Of a stretch of 48,243 bases of DNA, positions 41,796-48,243 are shown one piece after another (position 1 is the first letter of the stretch; each line of letters opens with the position of its first letter). The position numbers were made by a program, and so were the translations under genes. Below the pieces are notes generated by a model. The model had not been told where the DNA came from. It ran no database searches and was given only the letters and a program-made list of their open reading frames with translations. Source of the DNA: Selenomonas sp. oral taxon 126 (GTDB lineage Bacteria; Bacillota; Negativicutes; Selenomonadales; Selenomonadaceae). Location of the stretch: NCBI RefSeq assembly GCF_001683335.1, contig NZ_CP016201.1, positions 1,775,746-1,823,988 of the forward strand. Reading direction: 5' to 3'.

Positions 41796-42281
41796 ATGAA
41801 ATGTCCTTTTTGCAAGAAGCCGGACAGTCGGGTGATCGACTCGAGAGCCGCCGACGACGGGGCGACGATCCGCCGCCGCCGTGAGTGCAGTGAGTGCGGA
41901 CGTCGCTTTACGACCTATGAGGTGGTGGAGAAACTGCCTCTCATGGTGGTCAAGCGCGACAACCGCCGCGAGCCGTTCAGCCGCGACAAGCTCCTCACGG
42001 GCATCATACGCTCCTGTGACAAGCGCGATATCTCGATGGAGCAGATCACGAACTTCGTCGCGGAGATCGAGCGCGATATCCGCAACCGCACGGAGCCGGA
42101 GGTGCCGTCGGAGAAGATCGGGGAGATCGTGATGGAGCGGCTGAAGGATTTCGATGAGGTCGCCTACATCCGTTTTGCCTCCGTCTATCGGAAATTTGAC
42201 GACATCACGAATTTCATCGAAGAACTCGAAACACTGCGTGCGCGGCGCGGGAAGGAGCGGGGGGACGAAAGGCATAGGTAA
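41796..42281 (+). CDS. nrdR: Transcriptional repressor NrdR
   Basis: A 161-residue zinc-ribbon/ATP-cone regulator of ribonucleotide reductase genes. The start MKCPFCKKPDSRVIDSR and the second Cys pair in RECSECGRRFTTYE form the zinc ribbon; VVKRDNRREPFSRDKLLTGI begins the ATP cone. The ATG at 41796 is used because MKCPFC is the family start and GGAAGG is then 9 nt upstream; an ATG at 41787 would touch that ribosome-binding site. The gene follows the rodZ-like gene by 29 nt and precedes the radical SAM gene by 3 nt. Confidence 0.95.
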   Translation: MKCPFCKKPDSRVIDSRAADDGATIRRRRECSECGRRFTTYEVVEKLPLMVVKRDNRREPFSRDKLLTGIIRSCDKRDISMEQITNFVAEIERDIRNRTEPEVPSEKIGEIVMERLKDFDEVAYIRFASVYRKFDDITNFIEELETLRARRGKERGDERHR

Positions 42282-42284
42282 AAA

Positions 42285-44036
42285 TTGGATCATCGGCTGA
42301 AGAGCAGTTTGCAGGAGCGCTTTGCAAAGGAGCGCGGCGCCTATCGCTATCCTGCGGGGGGGCGCACCCGCTTCGCGCTCGTCTATCCGAATACCTACTT
42401 CGTCGGCATGTCGAACCTCGGGCTTCACATCATCTACGACCTCCTCAACAGGCGCGGGGATACGGCGTGTGAGCGCGTATTCCTGCCCGACCGCACGGAA
42501 CTCCCGCGCTATGAGCGCACGCAGACGCCGATGATGAGCGTGGAGACGCAGACACCTCTTGCGGACTTCGCTGTCATCGGTTTTGTCATTTCGTTTGAAA
42601 TGGATTACTTCCACGTTGTCAAAATGCTGGCGCTCAGCCATGTTCGGCTGCGTGCCTCCGAGCGCACGGCGCGCGATCCGCTCGTCATTGCGGGTGGGCC
42701 GTGTGCGACGTTCAACCCCGAGCCGCTGGCGGAGATCGTGGACGCCTTTGTGATCGGGGAGGGCGAGGCAATCATGCCCGCACTGATGGATGCCTATCAT
42801 GAGAGCATTCGTCAGGGAGAGGATCGCGCCGCGCTCCTGCGCCGGCTTGCACGCCTCCCAGGCGTCTATGTGCCCGCGCTCTACTGCGTGGACTATGATG
42901 CGGCGGGACGTATTTCTGCGTTCTCGTCCGAGGAGGAGATGCCACAGACGATTGCGCGGCAGTGGGTCGAGGATCTCGACGCGCATCCCGCGCACACCGT
43001 TGTGGTGACAGAGGACACGGAGTTCAACCTCTATCTCATCGAGACGGCGCGCGGCTGCGGGCGTCATTGCCGCTTCTGCATGGCGGGCTACTGCTTCCGC
43101 CGCCCGCGCAACCGCTCTCTCGCCGTCATCGAGGAGGAGGTGCGCGCGGCGCTGCCCTACGGCAAGAAGATCGGTCTGATGGGGGCGGCGATCTCGGACT
43201 ACCCCGAGATTGACGAACTCTGCCGCGCCATCCTCGGCGAGGGGCTGTCCATGTCCGTTGCATCCTTCCGCGCAGACTCGGTGACGAAGGAGCTCGTCGA
43301 GGCACTTGCCGCAAGCGGTCTGCAGACACTGACGCTCGCGCCCGAGGCGGGGAGCGCGCGCATGCGCGCCGTCATCAACAAGGGCATTGAGGAGCACCAT
43401 CTCTTTACAGCGATCGACCTCGGTGCGGCGGCGCATATCCCGAATTTCAAGCTCTACATCATGGTGGGGCTGCCGTTCGAGGAGGATGCGGACATTGCGG
43501 CAATCATCGACCTCGCCGAGCGGCTGCGCCGCTATATGGACGAGAGGGGCAGCCGTGGAACGCTCACGCTCAGCGTGAATCCGTTCGTGCCGAAGCCCTT
43601 CACGCCGTTCCAGTGGATGCCGATGGCGTCCAAGAAGCGGCTTGACGCCGTGATGAAGACGCTCATACAGGCACTGCGCCGAACGAAGAAGATTGTCGTC
43701 AACTTCGAGTCTCCGAAGGAGGCGCTCGTGCAGGCGATCCTTGCGCGCGGCGACCGACGCCTTGCAGAGCCGCTCATGCGCGCCGCAGCGGGACGCGGGG
43801 CAAAGGATCTCGTGCCCGAGATGCGGGATGCGGGGCTCTCTCCCGACGACTATCTCACGCGGGAGTGGGCAGAGGATGAGATGCTCCCGTGGGAGCATCT
43901 GGACATGGGCTTTACGAAGCGCTACCTGCGGCAGGAATACGAACGGGCGGAGGCACTCAAGTCGACGCGCAGCTGCTTTGACGGCTGCACGCGCTGCGGC
44001 GTCTGCAAAGCGAAGGAAGAAGGGACGAACGCATGA
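42285..44036 (+). CDS. Radical SAM protein with B12-binding-like N-terminal domain
   Basis: A 583-residue protein. The N-terminal part (about 20-200) resembles the B12-binding domain of radical SAM proteins (YPNTYFVGMSNLGLHIIYDL, PLVIAGGPCATFNPEPLAE). A radical SAM core follows with the cluster motif CGRHCRFCMAGYC near 257-269, and the LTLAPEAGSARMR and GLPFEEDADI strands. The C-terminus CFDGCTRCGVCKAKEE may bind a further cluster. Relatives (TIGR03960-type) often neighbour ribonuclease G genes; none is here. The substrate is unknown. The TTG start at 42285 has a poor ribosome-binding site, so the start is uncertain. The stop overlaps pgeF. Confidence 0.85.
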   Translation: MDHRLKSSLQERFAKERGAYRYPAGGRTRFALVYPNTYFVGMSNLGLHIIYDLLNRRGDTACERVFLPDRTELPRYERTQTPMMSVETQTPLADFAVIGFVISFEMDYFHVVKMLALSHVRLRASERTARDPLVIAGGPCATFNPEPLAEIVDAFVIGEGEAIMPALMDAYHESIRQGEDRAALLRRLARLPGVYVPALYCVDYDAAGRISAFSSEEEMPQTIARQWVEDLDAHPAHTVVVTEDTEFNLYLIETARGCGRHCRFCMAGYCFRRPRNRSLAVIEEEVRAALPYGKKIGLMGAAISDYPEIDELCRAILGEGLSMSVASFRADSVTKELVEALAASGLQTLTLAPEAGSARMRAVINKGIEEHHLFTAIDLGAAAHIPNFKLYIMVGLPFEEDADIAAIIDLAERLRRYMDERGSRGTLTLSVNPFVPKPFTPFQWMPMASKKRLDAVMKTLIQALRRTKKIVVNFESPKEALVQAILARGDRRLAEPLMRAAAGRGAKDLVPEMRDAGLSPDDYLTREWAEDEMLPWEHLDMGFTKRYLRQEYERAEALKSTRSCFDGCTRCGVCKAKEEGTNA

Positions 44037-44848
44037 GTTTTGTACTGCGGCATATACGGGACAATATTTGGAGCGGGCGGCTCGATATTTTCCCCGAGGA
44101 CAGGCTCGTACACGGCTTCTCCGCGCGACAGGGCGGCGTGAGTCCCGTGCCGTTTGACGCGCTCAACATGGCACTGCACGTCGGCGACGATCCCGCGCTC
44201 GTGTGGGAGAACCGACGACGGTACTTTGCGGCGCTCGGTCTGGACGCCGAGCGCATCTGCACAATCCGTCAGGTGCACGGCACGGAGATTGTGCGTGCCT
44301 TTCGGCGCGATGCAGGGCGCGGCGCGCGGGACTATGCGGACGCGCTTGCGGATGCGGATGCTGTCATCACGAACGACAGCGGCGTCGCGCTCATGCTCTG
44401 CTATGCGGACTGCGTGCCCGTCCTCCTCTACGATCCCGTGCACAATGCGGCGGGCGTCGTACATGCGGGTTGGAAGGGAACGGTGCAGCGGATTGCCGTC
44501 AAGACCATCGCGCGCATGGGCGAGGAGTTCGGCACAGAGCCCTCCGATGTGCTCGCGGGGATTGGCCCCTCGATTGGTGCCGGCTGCTATACGGTCGGCG
44601 CGGAGGTTGCGGCGCAGTTCCGCACGGCATTCCCCTCCTATGCGGATGAGCTCATAGAGGAGCGGGATGGCGCAATCCATCTCGACCTCTGGGCGGCGAA
44701 CCGTCTGCAGCTCGCAGAGGCGGGTGTTTTGAAAGGCAATATCGACAGTGCGGACATATGCACCTCGTGTGACCGCAATTTTTTCTATTCCTATCGTGCC
44801 GCAGGCGGCAGGACGGGGCGACTTGCGGCGGTGATGGAACTGAGATGA
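44033..44848 (+). CDS. pgeF: Peptidoglycan editing factor PgeF / YfiH-type multicopper-like protein
   Basis: A 271-residue laccase-domain protein (YfiH family). Metal-site residues appear in RQVHGTEIVRAF (His), CYADCVPVLLYD (Cys) and AAGVVHAGWKGTVQRIAVKT (His), and the C-terminus CTSCDRNFFYSYRAAGGRTGR closes the fold. E. coli YfiH edits peptidoglycan by removing wrongly placed L-serine; purine-nucleoside activity is reported for relatives. The ATG overlaps the radical SAM stop (ATGA), and its stop overlaps yggS. Confidence 0.92.
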   Translation: MSFVLRHIRDNIWSGRLDIFPEDRLVHGFSARQGGVSPVPFDALNMALHVGDDPALVWENRRRYFAALGLDAERICTIRQVHGTEIVRAFRRDAGRGARDYADALADADAVITNDSGVALMLCYADCVPVLLYDPVHNAAGVVHAGWKGTVQRIAVKTIARMGEEFGTEPSDVLAGIGPSIGAGCYTVGAEVAAQFRTAFPSYADELIEERDGAIHLDLWAANRLQLAEAGVLKGNIDSADICTSCDRNFFYSYRAAGGRTGRLAAVMELR

Positions 44849-45564
44849 GTGACGATATGATGATAGGCACGCGGATTCAGGAGGTGCGTGCGGCGATTGA
44901 AGCCGCACGCACACGCCGCACGCATGTGCCCGCAGAGACGCCCGTGGAGCTGATTGCCGTGACGAAGAATCACCCCGTCGAGGCGATGCAGGCTGCCATC
45001 GATGCGGGGATTATGAACATCGGCGAGAACCGTGTGCAGGAGGCGCTGGACAAGGCACAGACTTTGGGGCGCGCGGTCAAATGGCATCTCATCGGGCACT
45101 TGCAGACGAACAAGGTGAAGCACGCCGTGCGGCAGTTCGACCTCATTCACTCGGTGGATTCGCTTCGGCTTGCCCGCGAGATCGACAAGGCGGCGGAGAA
45201 GCTCGGCAAGGTGCAGAACATCCTCGTGCAGGTCAATCTCGCGCGTGAGGAGAGCAAATCAGGGGTCTATCGTGAGGATTTGGATGAAATACTTGCGGTA
45301 ATCGATGAACTGCCCTCCATTCGTTTGCAGGGTTTTATGTGCATTGCGCCGAATTATGAGGATGTGGAGGAGTGTCGCCCGCTCTTTCGTGCGATGTATG
45401 AGCTGTTTCAGCAGGTGAAGGCGCATGCGCCGCATACGGCGGATATCCGTTATCTCTCGATGGGGATGACCCACGATTACGAAATTGCAGTCGAAGAGGG
45501 CGCAAATCTTGTGCGTGTCGGCACGGCGATATTTGGCGCACGTCAGTACGCACTAGGAGTGTGA
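44845..45564 (+). CDS. yggS: YggS-family pyridoxal-phosphate homeostasis protein
   Basis: A 239-residue alanine-racemase-N barrel protein. The Schiff-base lysine lies in LIAVTKNHPVEAM, and GENRVQEALDKA, WHLIGHLQTNKVKH, VQVNLAREESKSGV and SMGMTHDYEIAVEEGANLVR are family signatures. It binds PLP and keeps its level and amino-acid pools in balance; no catalytic role is known. A second ATG three or four codons in (44857) is possible. In Firmicutes this gene precedes sepF, as here. Confidence 0.93.
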   Translation: MSDDMMIGTRIQEVRAAIEAARTRRTHVPAETPVELIAVTKNHPVEAMQAAIDAGIMNIGENRVQEALDKAQTLGRAVKWHLIGHLQTNKVKHAVRQFDLIHSVDSLRLAREIDKAAEKLGKVQNILVQVNLAREESKSGVYREDLDEILAVIDELPSIRLQGFMCIAPNYEDVEECRPLFRAMYELFQQVKAHAPHTADIRYLSMGMTHDYEIAVEEGANLVRVGTAIFGARQYALGV

Positions 45565-45571
45565 GGGATCA

Positions 45572-46090
45572 GTGAGCATCTTTAAGAAGTTATCCACGAA
45601 ATTCATCGGCATCACGCCCGAGGACGAGGTGGAGGAGAACGAGCAGCAGGAAGAGGAGAAGACGCAGAAGTCTGCGCCTGTGACCGAGATCGGCACGCGC
45701 GCGAATCGGCGTGCGGAGGCGAATGCAGCGCCTTCTTCCGCGTTTCCGAATACTGCGGGGACGTCAGGGGCAACGCCGATCGATAATGTGATTGCAGCGT
45801 ACCGCATGAATGTCATTGTCATCGAGCCGCAGAGCTTCGATGATGCGCAACAGGTGGCGGTGAATCTCCAAAAGAAGAAACCCGTCGTCCTCAATTTCGA
45901 AAAGACAGAGAAGAGCGTAGCGAGCCGCATCATTGATTTCATCAGCGGCACAACCTACGCGCTCAACGGGGACATCAAGAAGATCAGCAACAATGTATTC
46001 CTCTGTGCACCGCACAATGTCAATGTCAGCTACTCCGAGGAAGGACACCGCCTCGGGGAAGATATGTCGTTTACGAATGGGCAGTCATGA
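45572..46090 (+). CDS. sepF: Cell division protein SepF
   Basis: A 172-residue SepF that bundles FtsZ and anchors it to the membrane. The N-terminus MSIFKKLSTKFIGI is an amphipathic helix for membrane binding; an acidic, disordered linker (about 16-66) follows; the conserved domain runs from NVIVIEPQSFDDAQQVAVNL through KKKPVVLNFEKTEKSVASRI to IDFISGTTYALNGDIKKISN. The start is GTG with GAGGG upstream. Its ORF overlaps proC by 4 nt. Confidence 0.94.
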   Translation: MSIFKKLSTKFIGITPEDEVEENEQQEEEKTQKSAPVTEIGTRANRRAEANAAPSSAFPNTAGTSGATPIDNVIAAYRMNVIVIEPQSFDDAQQVAVNLQKKKPVVLNFEKTEKSVASRIIDFISGTTYALNGDIKKISNNVFLCAPHNVNVSYSEEGHRLGEDMSFTNGQS

Positions 46091-46902
46091 TGTGTGAGGG
46101 AATTCAGATCGGGATCATCGGCGGCGGTGCGATGGCGGAGGCTCTGATCGGGGGGCTGGTGCATTCGGAGGTTGTTCCTCCATCCCATATCAGTGTATCG
46201 GATCATAAGGCAATGCGCTGCGATGCGCTTGCGCAGCGCTATGGCGTACATGCACAGGTCGGGGCAGAATCCTTTCTGCCCCGTATTGACGTGCTCATTC
46301 TTGCCGTCAAGCCGGCGGCAGCAGCCGCAGCGATGCAGGAGACGGCGCAGCTCCTAAAGAAGGGGGCGCTTGTTCTCTCCATTGTCGCGGGGCTGACGAT
46401 TGCGGAGATCGAGGCGGCATATCCCGCGCATCCCGTTATCCGTGCGATGCCGAATACGCCGCTCGCCGTGGGCGCGGGCATGTCCGCCTATGCGTGCGGT
46501 GTGCACGCAGAGGCGCCGATGAGCGCCGTGGCGGAGCGGATACTCGGCGCGGCGGGACGGGCGGTGTTGGTGCATGAGGGCGATCTCGACGCTGTGACGG
46601 GGCTCTCGGGCAGCGGTCCCGCCTATGCGTTCCTCATGATGGAGGCGCTGATCGATGGCGGTGTTGCTGCAGGGCTCAGGCGTGAGACGGCGACTGCGCT
46701 TGCGGCGCAGACCCTGCTCGGTGCGGCACAGATGGTATTGACGGCAAAGAGTTCGCCCGCCGATCTGCGCGCGGCGGTCACAAGCCCTGCGGGTACGACC
46801 GCCGCAGGGCTACGCGTCATCGAGCGCGCGGGCGTGCGCTCGGCACTGATCGAGGCCGTGCTTGCGGCGACGGCGCGTTCCGGAGAGTTGGGGAGAAGAT
46901 AA
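46087..46902 (+). CDS. proC: Pyrroline-5-carboxylate reductase
   Basis: A 271-residue enzyme for the last step of proline synthesis, reducing 1-pyrroline-5-carboxylate with NAD(P)H. The Rossmann motif IGIIGGGAMAEALIGGL is at residues 7-23, VIRAMPNTPLAVGAGMSA and the dimer region LDAVTGLSGSGPAYAFLMMEAL follow, and the C-terminal VTSPAGTTAAGLRVIE loop is present. The ATG overlaps the sepF stop (ATGA), and its TAA shares a base with the ylmH start. Position within the division cluster is common in Firmicutes. Confidence 0.95.
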   Translation: MMCEGIQIGIIGGGAMAEALIGGLVHSEVVPPSHISVSDHKAMRCDALAQRYGVHAQVGAESFLPRIDVLILAVKPAAAAAAMQETAQLLKKGALVLSIVAGLTIAEIEAAYPAHPVIRAMPNTPLAVGAGMSAYACGVHAEAPMSAVAERILGAAGRAVLVHEGDLDAVTGLSGSGPAYAFLMMEALIDGGVAAGLRRETATALAAQTLLGAAQMVLTAKSSPADLRAAVTSPAGTTAAGLRVIERAGVRSALIEAVLAATARSGELGRR

Positions 46903-47696
46903 TGGCAGCGGAACAGAAGGAGCGGATTCTCCGCTTTTATCGTGGGACAGAGGGCGAGGAGGCGGCGATTCGCCTGCTCGATCTCGCCGAGGCAGTCATG
47001 AAGACGGAGAAATTCCGCATCAGTCCCTTCCTCGACCCCTACGGGCAGGAGATTGTGGAGACGATATGTGCGAGCTATGACGGGATTCAGCTCGACTTTG
47101 ACGGCGGCTATGCGGGAGCTGAACGACAGCGTGCTATGCTGCGCCATCGGGATTTTCGCGGGACGCCGGACGGCTTTGCAATCGCCTGTGTGGAGGCTGC
47201 GTGGAACGGACAGTTTGCACGGCTCACGCACCGCGATGTGCTCGGCGCCCTTATGGGGCTCGGCATTGAGCGTGAGCTGATCGGCGACATCCTGCCCGCG
47301 CCCGATACGGCGAAGATCATCTGTGACGCAAAGATTGCGGATTTCATCGTGCAGAATCTGACGATGATCGGTGCGGTCGGTGCCAAGACCGCACTTTCGA
47401 ATTTGGATGAAATTGCCCCACGCGAGGAGCGGACGAAGGAGATTCGCGCGACGGTTGCCTCCCTGCGCCTTGACTCCATTGTCGCAGCGGGCTTTGGCAT
47501 CTCGCGCAGCCGTGCGGCGGACGACATCGCGGCGGACAAGGTGAAGCTCAACTGGCAGAGTGCGGGCAGCGCCTCGAAGACAATCAAGGAGGGCGATGTC
47601 CTCTCCATGCGTGGGCGCGGGCGCGTCGAGGTGACCGAGGTGCGCGGACAGACGAAGAAGGGGCGCACGGTCGTCGTATTGAATCGATTCTTTTAG
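46902..47696 (+). CDS. ylmH: YlmH-family S4-domain RNA-binding protein
   Basis: A 264-residue protein of the division cluster, between proC and divIVA. The N-terminal part (about 1-180) is the conserved YlmH region (EERIL-like start ERILRFYRGTEGEEAAIRLL, THRDVLGALMGLGIERELIGDI). An S4 RNA-binding domain ends it (SIVAAGFGISRSRAADDIAA, then DVLSMRGRGRVEVTEVRGQT). In Bacillus YlmH has been tied to rescue of stalled ribosomes and to the divisome; its role here is inferred from family. It begins inside the proC stop (TAATG). Confidence 0.93.
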   Translation: MAAEQKERILRFYRGTEGEEAAIRLLDLAEAVMKTEKFRISPFLDPYGQEIVETICASYDGIQLDFDGGYAGAERQRAMLRHRDFRGTPDGFAIACVEAAWNGQFARLTHRDVLGALMGLGIERELIGDILPAPDTAKIICDAKIADFIVQNLTMIGAVGAKTALSNLDEIAPREERTKEIRATVASLRLDSIVAAGFGISRSRAADDIAADKVKLNWQSAGSASKTIKEGDVLSMRGRGRVEVTEVRGQTKKGRTVVVLNRFF

Positions 47697-47714
47697 GAGA
47701 AAGGCGGGAGCAGG

Positions 47715-48243
47715 ATGCTGACACCAATGGATATACACGCGAAGGAATTTAGCAGGAGCTTTCGCGGATTCGATGAGAACGAGGTCAACGACTTCCTGAA
47801 CGAAGTCATGCAGGCGTATGCCTCTGCACTGGACGAGAACGAGCGCCTGCGTGCGGATCTGGCACGCGAGCAGAAGACGATTGAGGATTTTCGGCGCATC
47901 GAGCAGAGTGTACGCGAGACGCTTGTGGTCGCGCAGAAGACCGCCGAGGATATTACGGCGCATGCCAAGCAGAGTGCGGATCATACGCTCGAGATGGCGG
48001 CAAAGGAGGCGCAGAACCTCCGCCGTGAGGCACAGCTCCATGCAAAGGCACAGATGGACGAGGCTGCGGACAGACTGCGCGATGTGGTGGCGGAGTACGA
48101 GCGGCTCGTGCGCGAGAAGCATCAGTTCCTGCGCCGTATGAAGGGAAATGTGCAGGCGGAGCTTGCACTCATCGAGGACGCAATTGCGGAGATGCCCGAT
48201 ATGGCGGCAGAGAAAAAGGCGAAGAGCCTTGCGGAAGAGGACG
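47715..48243 (+). CDS. divIVA: DivIVA cell-division protein, 3' end missing
   Basis: The frame from the ATG at 47715 stays open to the right edge (about 176 residues seen). The N-terminus LTPMDIHAKEFSRSFRGFDE with ENEVNDFLNEV is the lipid-binding domain of DivIVA; a long coiled coil with many Glu, Lys, Ala and Arg follows. DivIVA senses membrane curvature at the poles and septum and recruits partners. It has GGGAG 8 nt upstream. Truncated only by the window. Confidence 0.93.
   Translation, partial: MLTPMDIHAKEFSRSFRGFDENEVNDFLNEVMQAYASALDENERLRADLAREQKTIEDFRRIEQSVRETLVVAQKTAEDITAHAKQSADHTLEMAAKEAQNLRREAQLHAKAQMDEAADRLRDVVAEYERLVREKHQFLRRMKGNVQAELALIEDAIAEMPDMAAEKKAKSLAEED

Noticed and set aside
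41160-43898. A 912-codon open frame on the minus strand
   Set aside because: It runs antisense through rodZ, nrdR and the radical SAM gene, all strong matches. High GC content makes long antisense frames common, and the predicted protein is Arg/His-rich with no domain pattern.
1-48243. tRNA, rRNA, CRISPR arrays and IS transposases
   Set aside because: None seen. The repeated elements are dispersed singles with inverted ends and not evenly spaced arrays, and no transposase domain was found in any frame.

Overview
The window is high-GC, densely packed bacterial chromosome that fits a diderm Firmicute of the class Negativicutes, most likely Selenomonas or a close relative. Three things point there. 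Firmicute-type genes (sepF, ylmH, divIVA, a class-3 fructose-bisphosphatase, nrdR, an Rrf2 regulator) sit beside outer-membrane functions: a TonB-dependent receptor ending in phenylalanine. The cysteine phosphatase at 32380-33366 closely resembles the Selenomonas ruminantium phytase PhyA as I recall it. A respiratory set of complex I plus cytochrome bd is present. The assignment is by inference; no rRNA is present.

Layout. 1-3816 (minus): U32 peptidase-family protein, class III aminotransferase and a phosphoribosyltransferase cut by the left edge. 4165-14021 (plus): nuoABCDHIJKLMN, an 11-subunit complex I without the NADH module NuoEFG. 14261-19206 (minus): iron-type uptake locus (permease, ATPase, binding protein, TonB receptor) behind a promoter with two Fur-like boxes and a leader hairpin. 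19548-20201 (minus): lipoprotein. 20511-26875 (minus): cydA-cydB-cydD-cydC plus a translationally coupled unknown helical-repeat protein. 27037-28395 (minus): a P-type-ATPase-like protein whose phosphorylated aspartate is asparagine. 28589-30133: fused osmoprotectant permease/binding protein. 30423-33366: convergent fbp and phyA-like genes sharing one perfect hairpin. 33587-36706: ileS of the type 2 kind. 37009-39562: higBA, an UPF0173 hydrolase, miaA, hfq. 39687-42281: dut, Rrf2 regulator, rodZ-like gene, nrdR. 42285-48243: radical SAM protein, pgeF, yggS, sepF, proC, ylmH and divIVA (cut by the right edge), a typical Firmicute division-associated cluster with overlapping genes.

The genes suggest a membrane energy system: complex I feeds quinones from an unidentified donor, cytochrome bd oxidises quinol with oxygen, CydDC supports its assembly, and the TonB locus supplies iron or a metal chelate.

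The most striking non-coding feature is a family of about 160-bp elements with terminal inverted repeats: full copies at 14023-14184, 20350-20509 and 36824-36982, an internally deleted copy at 39613-39668, and fragments near 28455-28507 and 33402-33441. They look like a non-autonomous mobile element (MITE): two copies have TAAA direct repeats at both ends, and an internal hairpin shows a compensatory base-pair change. A second structure, a roughly 140-nt nested hairpin at 30173-30312, is also unexplained. Many promoters here share a 17-bp spacer, often with an extended -10.
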